DNA from: Amoebidium appalachense
Taxonomy: Eukaryota > Ichthyosporea
Length of the DNA stretch: 64,000 nt
Reading direction: 5' to 3'
Assembly (NCBI GenBank): GCA_963693365.1
Contig: CAVNZM010000008.1
Span: forward strand, 1,550,001-1,614,000
Part shown: one piece after another, positions 33,867-45,568 of the stretch
Layout: every line of letters begins with the position of its first letter
Position numbering within the stretch: position 1 is the stretch's first letter
Notes under the pieces: generated by a model
What the model was told of the DNA's origin: nothing
Databases searched by the model: none
The model's input: only the letters and a program-made list of their open reading frames with translations
Position numbers and translations under genes: made by a program

Positions 33867-34455
33867 TTGTTTTTCTTTCTTTTGGGGGGGGGGGGGGGTA
33901 TCTACTACATGGACACAGACATGCATGTGGCTAGCAGCCGGGCAGACGAGTAAAGAAAAGCTTGGATGCTTTGGCCTAAAAATAATACTGTTTGGATGAC
34001 CCCCCCCCCCCCCCCCCCCCCCCAGGGGGGGGGAGAAGCTTATCCTCGACATACGTGTACTCTACACACAAAGCTTTCATGCATGCGCAGCAAGCACACT
34101 GTTTCTGACTCACAAATGGTACACGCTCGCATACATTTGCACACGGGCATGCCCTAATACTAAAATAGAAAAAGGTGCTCTACACACATCATGATGTGAC
34201 ATGCGCGCAGTGCGCACATGTTGAATATTGGCATTCAAATTCCACACAGCACATAACGACACATGGCGGTCCACAACGCAGAAAAGGAATATTTAGGACT
34301 TATAAATATATCATGGCGCTATTAATGATGATCAATTCTCGTCCACCCACCCACCCATCCCAACACACCACAACACATCACCACTACCACCACCACGTGT
34401 AAATCCCCCCCCCCCCCCCCCCCCCCCCAATCCAACGGGCCTCGGGTCTACATAC

Positions 34456-34486
<31 letters not shown>

Positions 34487-34720
34487 CCACACACACACAC
34501 CACCCAAAAAAGTTACCACGGTCAACGTTCGGGCCTACAGGCCTCCATACATGTACACACCCGGGCCCTTTCTTTCATTGTCTGCGAGCCTCCATCTTCT
34601 TTCTTTGCAACCTTGGGTTATGATCATAGTGTAAGTTTTCAACTTCCTTGATAAAAGTTCACGGTTTCAGGCTGCAAGCCTCCTCCACCCCCACCCCCAC
34701 CCAAATGACCGGAAAGGGAC

Positions 34721-34761
<41 letters not shown>

Positions 34762-35246
34762 AGGAGGAGCCTGAGGAGAAGAAGAAGAAGAAGAAGAAGA
34801 AGAAGGAGTTTTATATTTTGGGGGGGGGGGGGGGGGGGGGGGGAACCCAACCAAAAGATTTTCTTCTTGGGTTGTTTACCGTAGTTTGCAGAGCAAGAAT
34901 TCGAAAGTCTCCGTTAATCCTGATAGATGTTCATCATGTGCACCCGACCGCCATGTACCTGATATAACGCTGAGGCCGAGCAAACCCATCCAAAATATCA
35001 TGATTCACACGTGCAGACACCCACAAACACTGAGTACACACATAACCCATACCGGTTTGGTCTTTCAGGGAAGGGCCAAACAAAAAAGGTTTCCAAATTT
35101 TCAAGAAAAACCACTATACAGTACGGAGCCAAAAGAGTTATAACACCACCGGATCCGCCGGCATATAGATACACCCTCAACATTACCATACACCTCATAC
35201 AACTCGGAATTATCTCCCCCAATATACCCGACATGCAACCACTACA
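33867..35246. other. interval between convergent RRM-B and the 35.2-kb gene
   Basis: No gene is supported beyond possible alternative 3' exons of RRM-B. The stretch holds C-runs (34000-34023, 34406-34428, 34456-34472), an A-run (34722-34759) followed by a GAGGAG/GAAGAA repeat (to 34806), and a G-run (34820-34843). The A-run plus GAA repeat could encode a Lys/Glu-rich tail like that of RRM-A if spliced in, but the frame depends on homopolymer length. Confidence 0.4.
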
Positions 35247-35959
35247 CTACTCACAGTACGGGTCATAGTACCCCTCCATGTAAGCAGGGGGCAACCCCTC
35301 CTCCTCATACTCCCCGTTCTCGATACCCTCCACAATACACAGCACCAACGTATACACATCCTCCCACCCCCTTCGATACAACTCATCCAAAGCGTCTATG
35401 TTCGACACATCAAACCCCATAACTTCAGGTCTGTGTATGGGTTCCTTTCGCACACCAACAACCAAACCCTCCTCGTCCCTCTTCCACACATCAAACCCAA
35501 AATCTTGCCACAGATCCAAGCGAGAATGTGCAAAAGCCAAACTAAACCCATAATTTGCTCTGCTCTCCAGACACAGAAATTCGTGGGCCCACGCACTGTT
35601 ACACGAACGCCAAGGGCAGTTTTTGTGTTCCTCGTGTTTCGTTGTCACCACAATTCTTGGATCGCCAAGCATTTTTCTGTAGGCTTCCGCGCGTGGCAAA
35701 TAGACATATTCGGGCATGTCCAGTGGGTCTGTGTATTTGCCCATGAGTCTGGTCACCCCAGGGAGCATCTCATTCCACCAGGCTTCAGACGGTTCATTTG
35801 CGTCGTAATTTTCCCATGGAATTTCATTCGGCCGCTTGTCCTCTTCGTCCAGAAACAACCCCGGACCACCCCGACCCTATGGGTAGTCCAGCCAGCGCTG
35901 TGGGTCGGTCTTGGCTGCAGAAACTGTGTTTGTTTGTGTTTGTGTGTGTGTGTGGGTGT

Positions 35960-35990
<31 letters not shown>

Positions 35991-36007
35991 GGTGGGAAGA
36001 TGTGCCT

Positions 36008-36038
<31 letters not shown>

Positions 36039-36112
36039 GGGGGGAGGGGGGGGGGGGGGATGTGTGTGCCTGTGTGTGTGTGGCATGTGTGGCTTTTTTT
36101 CGCGCGGGCCCC

Positions 36113-36172
<60 letters not shown>

Positions 36173-36991
36173 ATATTATGGGTATCAGCATGCGCGGACT
36201 CGAACTGTTGATTGGGGAGGGGGGAGAGGGGAAGTTGTTTATGGGTGTGCGGGCTGTGTGTGCTGAAGGGGGGGGGGGGGGGGGGTTTGGAAAAAATCGT
36301 GATCAAATCACAGGGGTATGTTGTCCGCTACAGTACTCTAGGCTCTTGTTTTCCTTCTTCAAGTCCCCTTTTGGGTACTATGTGTATTTGTGTAGTGGAC
36401 ATGGGGGGAAAGAGAGAAGGGGAAGGGGGGAGGGGGGGGGGAAGGGGGGGGGGGGGGGGGGGGGGGGGATTTAGAGGAGGGGCCCCCGGGGTTGAGAACG
36501 GTTGGCGAACTTCAAGGGGTAGGGTTTTTTTTCCTTTTTCTGCAGTCTTTGTTTTTTTTTTTGAGGGGTGGGGAGGGGTGGGGTTTACAATTCAAAACGA
36601 TGGGGAGGAGGGTGGGGGGGAAGGGAGGAAGGGAGGAGGCCTCATGGTAATCAGGAGACCCGGGGGGAAGGGGGGGGGGGGGGGGGAAGGGGAGGGGGGC
36701 CGGAGGGGGGGGGGGGGGGGCAGGCATACTTTGGAGACGTAGCTCTTTACTCTCCAAGCGCTTTCTCACAGCCTCCCCTGCCCTCTTCCATATGTCGGCC
36801 AGTTGCTGCTGTGTCCACTTGTTCGCTGGTCCATTACCAGGTGTAGGTGTGGTGGCAAACAAACGAGACGTGAAAAGGGGGGAGTGCTGTGTGCGGGTGA
36901 GAAATGAAACAGAACGTGTCGGTAGGCGGATAGCATGTCCAAGCAGGGGAAAACTTCCGGTGAGAATGGACTTGGCTCTGGCTGAACACAT
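35247..36991 (-). CDS. unknown protein with mitochondrial-type presequence (two exons)
   Basis: Exon 1 is 36991-36730 and exon 2 is 35842-35247 (TAG), joined in phase 1 through CAAA|GTATGC and CGAAG|AG. The total is 858 nt, 285 residues. The N-terminus is Arg/Ser/Thr/Leu rich without acids, up to TSRLFATTP, as in mitochondrial import signals. It is followed by a charged helix (WKRAGEAVRKRLESKELRLQ). The C-terminal 200 residues are Trp/Tyr/Glu rich: ENYDANEPSEAWWNEMLPG, HKNCPWRSCNSAWAHEF, DLWQDFGFDVWKRDEEG, and a very acidic, Tyr-rich end. I recognise no domain. The frame upstream of exon 2 is closed by a TAG at 35881-35879, which supports a splice. TACT|GTGAGT at the stop is a strong donor motif, so a further downstream exon is possible. 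The intron is filled with G-runs and (TG)n. Confidence 0.65.
35958..36171. repeat. three long G-runs in the intron of the 35.2-kb gene
   Basis: G-runs at 35960-35990, 36022-36060 and a very long one at 36115-36171, separated by TG-rich DNA. In gene sense these are C-runs. They create Gly- and Pro-rich shadow frames only. Confidence 0.9.
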
Positions 36992-37227
36992 TTTTGGTTT
37001 ACCCTAACTAGTCTCACTTTGGGTTTTTTCTAAGTAAGTATTCTTTCCTTTGTGCAGTAACTTACAAAATGTGTCGAACTGACTAGCACTTAGTTTAGCT
37101 GCATACTATGAACCGAGAATTCTATGCGCGCTGACTCAGTGTAGCGGTTCAGTAATATGGACACCAGTCTTCAAGTTTACATACGGGTAAAGCTTTGGTG
37201 TGGCTCAGTTGCTGGCACTTGACCTTT
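36992..37227. other. short upstream interval, nothing recognised
   Basis: Unique-looking DNA between the presumed start of the 35.2-kb gene (minus) and the inverted LTR fragment; presumably its promoter. No TATA or CCAAT motif stands out. Confidence 0.35.
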
Positions 37228-37319
37228 GATCTGTGGACCCGGGCCACCCCCCCCCCCCCCCCCCCCGGATCTCGATCGTAGACTTAGACTGATCTGCTGA
37301 GACGGATTAGTATATGTCA
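37228..37319 (-). repeat. inverted terminal fragment of the chromovirus LTR
   Basis: Reverse complement of the first ~92 bases of the LTR that starts at 37709, from TGACATATACTAATCCG through the internal G-run (here a C-run) to CCACAGATC. It ends exactly at the LTR terminus (TGTCA at 37315-37319). It is a remnant of a second, inverted copy about 390 bp from the complete element. Confidence 0.85.
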
Positions 37320-37708
37320 CTGTGTGCGTGTGTGCCGGTGTTGGAGGGAGGGCAACAATTTGAAGAAAAAAAAAGGACTGTTTGGATATTTTTTTTCTCT
37401 TTGGGGTTTACACACTTTTTATTGCGTGGACACTGCCGGAGGCCCAGCCACATTCGACGGCCTACTGCGTTTTCCAGCGCAGCCAATCAAATGCAGCCAG
37501 TGACATATGTACATGCTAGGCAACAAATGAGCGCCATCGTAGTATATGATTACCCCTATTACATATTATGGGTATTGGAGAGGCTAGCATCGGTAGCTCC
37601 GAAAGAAAGTTAAGGCACCGGATCACAATATCATACTATGCAGCATTAATAAGGTGATCTATGATAGTCATCTTAAAACGGATATATTGAGGAAGAGAGG
37701 AAGAAAAG
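37320..37708. other. flank of the chromovirus
   Basis: About 390 bp of non-repetitive DNA between the inverted LTR fragment and the complete element. It ends in the left target duplication AAAAG (37704-37708). No gene is supported. Confidence 0.4.
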
Positions 37709-37759
37709 TGACATATACTAATCCGTCTCAGCAGATCAGCCTAAGTCTACGATCGAGAT

Positions 37760-37794
<35 letters not shown>

Positions 37795-38432
37795 GGCCCG
37801 GGTCCACAGATCATCAAGATCAAGTCCGGGGCCTCAAGATAGCTGTACAGCTGCGTGCAACTTGCCTCTGCCGGCGCAGGGCAGGACCACGTCAGCTGAA
37901 GCAGCCGACCAATAGAATTCTAATTAGTGTGTAGGATAGATCGTAGGAGGACTTAGGAATGTGATTGTTCGGGCAGAAGCCCTTTTGTAAGTATTGGCAA
38001 GGTTTGATAGTGTATGTTGCCAACCGTATTTATATATTTCGATGTAGAGGAAAGGGGGGAGGGAGGGGGGGGGGGGATAGTATGAAATGTAGATTTAGAC
38101 TCTGCGGTGCCACTAGGGGGAGGGTGAGGGGTGAGACATGGATAAATATATTAGTTTGAGTAGATCGACTTAGCTCGTGCAGGCGCACGATAAAGTAGAT
38201 CGGAATGTTTGGAATGTGGCATCGTAGGGGGGCCAGGTGATGATGATCTTTGAGGGCACGGCCTTGATGGCCTCAGGTGTGACTTAGCCTCATTCCGTAC
38301 GGATCTAAGTTTTGCCCGTCGGAGCCTGGTCTGAATAAACTTTACCGTTTTTCCGTACACGTTCGTTCCTTTTCGTGTGTGTACACTTAGTAGAGTGCCG
38401 CGTCTCTAGTACATACACAATAGGATACGACA
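37709..38432 (+). repeat. chromovirus 5' LTR
   Basis: 724 bp, TGACATATAC to GATACGACA. It contains an internal G-run (37759-37792), an AT-rich TTTATATATTTCG stretch (38029-38041) and AATAAA near 38334. By eye it differs from the 3' LTR by three substitutions plus two G-run lengths. Confidence 0.95.
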
Positions 38433-38588
38433 AGCTACACCTTTCTTTCAGTGCGGTTTTTCGCGCTAGGGTAACGCGGTGACAGTTCCTTCTGGGCTGT
38501 TGCTACACCTCAAAAACACAACGGAAAAAAAAAAAAAAAAAAAAAAAAACATAAACACAACCACACGAGTTCGGGCACACACCACACA

Positions 38589-39922
38589 ATGGCTAAGTTC
38601 AACGTAGATATGTTCTACGCATTGGCAGCGGAGGATAGCTCCCTGCACACACAGGTACCACAGGTTCATACACTAGACGTTAGACAGACCACAGCTTTCA
38701 GTTTTACACTCAAACACGACTCGGAAATACCTAGGTGGCTTAGGACACTCCTAGCTAACACACCCACACTAGTGTTAGACACTAAGAAGGCCCCCACTGT
38801 GGCGGCCTCGTGCCTAATGATCAAGCAGTGCATCGACCACAAGACCATGGCCGACTTATGCACCCTTATGGAGGAGCACCCGTACCGGGCCGAGCAGGCC
38901 CCCCAGGTGACGGCTCGTATATACGAGCAGCAGTACGACGAGGGGAGGGACGAGATGGTGTCCCGGACGCTCGGCCAGAAACGTCTGGCCGCACGATTCA
39001 TCCCCGACGACGAGGGAGAACAGCACCGACGACGTGGACGGGGAGCTCGAGGCCTTCACACGGCCGGAAAACGAGCTCGAGTATACGGCCCGGCTCGTCG
39101 GCCGATACCTGACGGCCGACCGGCGCCGTACCTTCAGGGCCCAGCTACGAGAATGGAAGTATACCTTCCCCACTCTAGATATGTCCCCCGTAGAAGCTCG
39201 TGCATTCTTTGAAAGGGAATATCGGGTCTTTGAAGACCTTTGTGAGTTAGCTGGTGACGTGAGTGATAGGGAAAAGTTCGAGTTTGCTCGTAAGGCTCTC
39301 TCTGTTAACACAGACACTGCACGCATGTTTGGGGAGCATGATGATGTAGATGAGGTGGTGTTGCATGTTAAACGTCACTTGCTTGCCATGCACGAGGTGA
39401 AGTTCAATAAGAGGGATAAAAAGGAGGTGATGGAAGTAGAGAAGAAAAAGAAAGAGAGTGGAAAGAAGGGGGACAAAGAAGAGAAAGAGGGTGAACAGCC
39501 AGATGCACTCACCGTGTTGGACAAGCAGGTTGCCGAGCTCTCCCAGGCCGTCTTCTCTGGCCGAGGGGGCTTCGGCTTCCGGGGTGGCCGTGGCGGCGAC
39601 CGGGGTGGACACGGCGGTCGTGGGCGCGGTGGACGTGGGGGACAGCAGCAGCAGTTCACCGAGAGGTTTGCCCCTTATCTTGCTCGTGGTGGTGGGCAGG
39701 GTAGAGGGAGGGGTGGAAATGGTGGTGAGAGAGGCCGAGGGGGGCAGGGGGGAAGGGGGGGGCCGTGGTGCACACGGTGGGCCCCCCCAGCATGACCGGG
39801 CTCCCGGTTATGCTTTGCGCCAAGGTTTTGAAGTCCCCCCTGGCCCCTTCTTTGGTGCATGTTACTTCTGTGGCCGGCAAGGGCACTCTGCTGCATATTG
39901 CCGTAGTTACAAGAGCTATTGA
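38589..39922 (+). pseudogene. chromovirus gag with CCHC zinc knuckle, frameshifted
   Basis: Structural nucleocapsid protein. It starts at ATG 38589 (MAKFNVDMFYALAAEDSS), about 155 bp after the LTR. The frame changes near 39010 and again in the G-rich stretch near 39750-39775, so three frames are used. A Gly/Arg-rich RGG-like segment (39560-39770) precedes one zinc knuckle, CYFCGRQGHSAAYC (CX2CX4HX4C), near the end. The second shift lies in a G-rich region, so length error in the assembly is an alternative to real decay. Confidence 0.8.
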
Positions 39923-40509
39923 GTTCCGGGGGAGGGGGAAGCTGGGGTCACTGAGGGAGGGGGGGGGACAGTATCGGTCCCCCCCCAGGTTGCAGAGAAC
40001 CTTCACCCTCCCCCACCCCAGGTTAAGCTTCCCTTTGCCCCCTCACCGCCCCGATACGTGTGGGAGCCGGGCATCGTCGTGGGTCCTCAAGACAGCGTCG
40101 AGGTGGTATGGCATGAATGTTTGTGGGGTGACTCTACCAAAGGTATGAATGGTGTGAATGTTTTGTGGTTGGGGGAGGTTCCCCAGCCACAAGTGGATGG
40201 TCTCAGTGTTTCTTGTCCCAACCCGGTGTTTGTTCTAACCACACCGGAGGGGGTTTCTGTGCCATTGTTCCCGGGAAGGGGGGGGACACACACGAGTAAA
40301 GGGGGAAGGGGGGGGAAGGCACAGACACGTAGAAACACACCACCACAACAACATACGACGGTTGCAGACACACCTACACCCACACACACACCCACACATA
40401 CACCAAACACACACACACCACCCACCCACACACCACACACACACACTCCACCACCACCCACATCACATACACACCCCACCCCACCCGTGCAGGCACCACA
40501 GGTAGGTAT

Positions 40510-41456
40510 GTTGCACGTAGGTATCGAGGGTGTGAGTCTTCGTGGGCAGGGATTGGGTGTGAGTGATGATGTGTTGCTTGAATTGGAGGAGGATTTAGTT
40601 GGTTTTAGCCGGCATTATATAGACGTATGGTTAGCTGATGGTAAGTTGAAGGCTGTTGCTTTGCTCGATGGAGGGGCTCAGGTTAATTGTGTGCATGCTT
40701 CGTTTATTCGTCGTTTTAATCAGGCCGGGGGGGAAATTCCTATTTTAGATGCTTCTAGCACAGCCTTAGGTAGTGCTAATAATAGTAGTATGTCTGTGGA
40801 AGGTGTTTGACAATTGTGTGTTGCCGTGTGAGATAGGTGGCCAGGCTATGCATATTGCTTGTTATGTGGTTAAGGATTTAGCTCAAAGTGTTTTGTTGGG
40901 AGCCCCATTTTTCCGTAGACATGTGAATGCTTTGTTTGAACGTACGAATGTTTTAGAATTGCAGTCCGGCGTTAAAATTAAAACCCATGATGGGCTCGAC
41001 GGTTATCAGTCTGGTGCTAGAACGGTAGCTGAAGTAGTAATCGAGCCTTATCAGTGCCAAACGGTACGTGTCCGGGCCGGCAATCATGTTCGGATAGGGG
41101 ATTTGGGGGTTTTTACTCCGAAAACCCCATTTCAGGAGGTGGCTCAATGGACCCTTAGTAGGGTATGGCCGGATAAGACAATAGAAATAGAATTAGTGAA
41201 TCCGGGCATCGAGCCTATAGTGATTAGGTCAAGTGTTTCCGTCGGTAGTTTCACTAATGAGATTGGTAGTATAGAGGTCTCTCTTATTACCCAAAAGGAG
41301 GATGCAGGCTCGAAGGGTGACTCAGGAGGAGGGGGAACAACTTTATTTAACGTTAGCCACCAAAATGTCACCCGACACGATGGGGGGGGGGGACCGGGAC
41401 AGCACCGGTCCCACTCCCCCGACCCCCAAGAGGAAGGAGGGTCACCCCGGGTGTGA
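40510..41456 (+). pseudogene. chromovirus retropepsin region with a DGG active site, frameshifted
   Basis: Aspartic protease of the Ty3/gypsy polyprotein. The active-site turn reads ALLDGGAQVN, with DGG where D-S-G or D-T-G is usual. The flap-side block SVLLGAPFFRRH lies in the next frame, joined across a 1-nt shift near 40795. The following 150 residues form the usual protease-to-RT linker and end at a stop at 41454-41456. Upstream (40371-40480) is a CA-rich stretch coding Thr/Pro/His. Confidence 0.75.
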
Positions 41457-41699
41457 GAATGTGCAGGCAGGGGGGGAGGGTGTTGGTCTACTAGTAACCC
41501 GTGGATCTGACGGGTTAACCAACACCGTGGGGGGCAGGGTGGCCACAGACCTGGCCCCCCACATACATGCACTAACTCATCAGGAATTGCCCGGGGGCAT
41601 GGGTGTGCCGGGGGGAGGGGGGGGGTGCTAAGGGTGACCGCCTATATCCGGAGGTACCTCAACCTCACCCCGAGCAGCACCGATGTAATACAGGAGGTG

Positions 41700-42558
41700 A
41701 AATGTTAAGTGGCACTCCGGTGAATAAGGATGCATCCACTTGTGATGGGGGTAACCCGGAGTTAGTATTGCCATTTGGTATGACGGAGGGGGATTGGACG
41801 GTAGAACAGAAAAAATTGCTAGCTAAGTTATTTGATAGGACTCGGTTTGCATTTCTGGCCGATGATAATGAAGTAGGCTTCGTTAAAGGGTTTGAAATGC
41901 AGATCGACACAGGTGATAATAGGCCGGTAGTGATGCCTAGCTATAGAATGGAGCAGTATAAATTGTCGGATGCGCTAATAATAGTGAGTGATATGTTAAA
42001 AAAGGGTCATGTGGAGCATAGCTCGAGTCCGTGGAGAAGTCCGGTGCTATTGGTTAAGAAGCCCGACGGGACTTGGCGTCTAGTGAACGATTACAGGGCT
42101 CTGAATCGGATCACTAAGGCAGACCAATGGCCTCTCCCTAACATAGACGAGCAGCTTTCACAGCTGCACGGCTATACTCACTTTGCTAAACTTGATTTAA
42201 AAGCAGCTTTTTGGCAGATTAGGTTGGAGGAGAGCAGCAAGGAGAAGACTGCCTTTGCACTGGGTGACCAGCTGTTCCAGTACAAGGTGGTGCCGATGGG
42301 TTTGCTCTCCTCTCCAGCTATGTTGTGCCGGGTAATGTATAAAATTCTCCACCCTCATTTGGATGTATGCCACCCTTATTTGGATGATGTTTTAATTAAA
42401 GGTAGGTCATTTGAGGAGTTAGTTAATAATTGTGAAAAAGTATTTTTAGCTTTGGGTGAGTCTGGTCTTCATATTAGCGGTAGCAAGACTGTGATTGGTG
42501 TGCCGGAGGTTAAGTTTTTAGGTCATATTGTGTCTAGTAATGGTCTTTCCCCCGGGCC
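41700..42558 (+). pseudogene. chromovirus reverse transcriptase, 5' part, cut by an insertion
   Basis: RNA-dependent DNA polymerase fingers and palm. Motifs in order: PSYRMEQYKLSDAL, SPWRSPVLLVKKPDGTWR, NDYRALNRIT, AKLDLKAAFWQIRL, KTAFALG, and the catalytic YLDDVLIKG with both palm aspartates. It ends at HIVSSNGLSPGP, where the TIR element begins. The frame is intact to that point and resumes at 50431. Confidence 0.92.
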
Positions 42559-43821
42559 CCCCGCATCAGCAAACTTCATCCGGCATCCGAAACCCATTAA
42601 AAACCCATTAAAGATATCATAAACCCATAAACCCATCTTTTTGCCACTCTTTATCCCCCTCTTGTCTTTTAGATAACATAACAGCATCGTTTTGCTATCA
42701 CGGGTTTTCTGGATATCATTTTGGTATCTTTTGCTAGATATCAAAATGATCTCATAATGGGCTCATACGGAGCACCCTGAACCCATCGTTGTTCTATCCT
42801 GTGTTCCATGTATTCAACAACCTCGTTATATCCGTATGATACCATTATGATAGTCTATTTGATATCATAAAATCTTTTTAGTCTGATGTTCAGAAGCGTT
42901 TTAGACATAATAAAGATATCTCTAATAGCGGATTAGGAGCCCTTCCCCATATCCTTATGGTAGCTATCACATATCCTTACGATATATATGATAATCGATC
43001 ATAAGATACATATATATCTATATGATATCATTTCGAGGTCATTATAGGAGGTTTCGTATATGGTAATACATCTATAAGATACTATTACAGATGTCCTTTT
43101 CATATACAACGGATAGGTATAGGATGCCGAAAACATTATCTAAAGATCATACGTTAAATGTCATAACGATATAAGCCTCATAACATAAAGATAACTAGGA
43201 TGGGTCAAAAGAAATTTCGTAATAATATCGTTTTGATAGTTTTAGGAGCCTTTAAAGATATGAGAAGTTCTGGCTGTATGTCCTCTACACGACATCTTTC
43301 TAGTATCTGTTACATATCGTTAAAACATATAGTAGTTTATCAGCTAACCATTCCTTATGATATTAGTAGCATATCGTTAACATAACTCTGTCACATCTTT
43401 TTGACATACAGCACATATATCAAAACGATAAATTTAAGGTATAATTAAGATTTATTAAGAATGATTTTCGCAATATAGTTATATTATCCTTTTCATACCA
43501 TTATGTTATGTCTTGATATATATGATTGAGCCATTTTCAAAGTTGATATCATCCAGACGTCGTTTCCGATCACTGTTTGATGTCGTTTTGCCCCCCCCCC
43601 CCCCCCCCCCCCCGCCCCTCACCCCTTTCGAACCTGCCTGTCACGTGGTCATATGTCGTCGAGCCGCTGATTACAGATCCATTTTCTGCAGACACGTCCC
43701 ACTGGAACGTGTCAACTATAACTCATCTATTATCTTTTACGTAGGGTTATGTCCCACTGGGGCGTGTCTGTCACTTCAAATATTTTCTAAGACAAATATT
43801 TTCTAAGACAAATATTTTTAA

Positions 43822-43844
43822 AGACATGTCCTCGGGACATGTCT
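43822..43844. repeat. perfect 10-bp inverted repeat with 3-base loop
   Basis: AGACATGTCC, TCG, GGACATGTCT. Each arm fits RRRCWWGYYY, the p53-family half-site pattern, and the pair has the allowed short spacer. It could equally be a simple hairpin. It lies in the core of the TIR element. Confidence 0.5.
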
Positions 43845-44015
43845 TCACACAATTTATTCGAACTACGAAAACACACAAAATAAATACACAGACACACACA
43901 AAATAATAATAATAATAATAAAAATAATAAAAAGCTCTGTTACTTTTTCTCTTCGCACACACACACACAAAAAAAAAGAAAAAAAGAAAAAAAAAGAAAA
44001 GTCACTCTTTTGTGT

Positions 44016-44046
<31 letters not shown>

Positions 44047-44295
44047 GGAAGGAGTATAAAAGAGCAGCAACGAACATAAACAAAACTCAAAACAAGCAAA
44101 CTATTATGCGGGTTTCTAAGAAGCTCCCAACATCATTAAACTAAACACATGCTAATCCCTTGACAGAAGAGTAACAAGGTGTGTGTGTATGGGTATGAGG
44201 CCCAAAAAAAAAAAAAAGGACGCCCAACATGACAATATAAGGGGGGCACTCTTACACCAAACCATACCATACCAAATGCCGGCAGAGTAATTAAC

Positions 44296-44535
44296 AGGAC
44301 AAAGAGCCGGTACCCACCTATGGGTGCTAAACATGCACATGATCATTCATGTGCTATAAGAGCAACACAGAAACGAAACACGGAAACAACAGCAGCCATA
44401 GGACAAAGAACCAGACCCACAGGGTCTTGCCTCCATACTTTATTTACCTTAACAGGACAAAGAGCCGGTACCCACCTATGAAACGAAAAACGGAAACAAC
44501 AGCAGCCATAGGACAAAGAGCCGGTACCCACCTCT
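44296..44535. repeat. local repeats sharing ACAAAGAGCCGGTACCCACC
   Basis: Three copies of a ~28-bp block (near 44298, 44452 and 44511), interleaved with two copies of a block containing GAAACAACAGCAGCCATAGG (near 44382 and 44490). Core of the TIR element. Confidence 0.75.
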
Positions 44536-45074
44536 AGATGATAACGTAGCCTTATAGCTGCTGATGACTTCATGGGCCAACCTTGCCAAAAACTGTAAAG
44601 GAACTCGAGCTAAGAATTAGCTCATCCTACTTGCGAGAAGTGGGGGGAGGGGGGGGAGGGGGGGGGGGGGGGGGGGGGGACTGAGGGGGCTGACTGAGAG
44701 TGGCAAAAAAAGAGTCGACAGAACCAACCTTAAACGTAAGGACGGAAACCCGGACCAGAACTTATGAAGTCTAGAGAAGCAGAAAATAGCTTGAACGATC
44801 GGTGGAGGGGATGATAGCTATAGTGCTAACAGCAAAAGTAGTGCCCACAGTCGCTGGTTCATGAACGTGAAAGGCAACGTGCATCTGCAGCCAGCAGACA
44901 CACGCACACGCACGCACGCACACACACATACACACACACACACACAGACACAGACACAGACCAGACAGACAAACGCCATATGCACAAAAGCAGGCAACAC
45001 AAAACTAACCTTCAAGAAGAAGCTGCAGCATGCAGCATGGTCCAAAACAATCAGCACGGTGGCTGCGCGATCTG

Positions 45075-45190
45075 CGGAGGGGATCTGTGACCAGGCGCTG
45101 CGGGAAGGGAACTGCGACCAGGCGACCTGCGGGAAGGGACCTGCGACCAGGCGACCTGCGGGAAAGGACCTGCGGACCTGCGGGAAGGGG
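45075..45190. repeat. 27-30-bp minisatellite
   Basis: Four or so units around CTGCGGGAAGGGACCTGCGA. The Arg/Gly-rich frames over it are repeat by-products. Downstream, (CA)n with (CG)n at 45536-45725 and C-runs at 45787-45804 and 45963-45986. Confidence 0.8.
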
Positions 45191-45537
45191 GAAGAGAAAT
45201 GGAGCAAACAACGTGCGTACAGGCTTAAATGGAGAAAAAAATTGCAAACCGGATTGGGATTTAGCCAATCACTATTCGCCGCGCCTGATTAGGAAAAAGA
45301 TAAAAATAGATTTCGGCTCGCGCGCGCGCGTGCATCAGCTTGGTGCCCTTAGCGCTACCCTTAGTGCCCTTAGTCACAACTATCAGACTATAGTTACGTG
45401 TCCTCCACTTCTTTGTTCTTGACCATTTTTTCGGCATGAAAGGGTTTCTGTTACTTCTTGCTGTCCTTCTTAGCGTGCTTGCTTGTCTTTTTTTCAACAT
45501 GGGTGTCACTGGCGCTTTCGACTTCTTTGAAATCACA

Positions 45538-45568
<31 letters not shown>

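Noticed and set aside
34648-34884. Lys/Arg-rich frame over an A-run and GAA repeat as the RRM-B terminal exon
   Set aside because: Frame depends on homopolymer length; kept only as an alternative.
35433-36266. 277-codon plus frame
   Set aside because: Antisense shadow of the 35.2-kb gene followed by G-runs.
37640-37703. Minus frame that stays open if the chromovirus and one AAAAG are removed (with 54835-54929)
   Set aside because: Interesting as a possible disrupted exon, but short, with no homology or splice sites.
38151-38360. Minus frame of 69 codons, also present at 54548-54757
   Set aside because: Lies within the LTR and appears twice for that reason.
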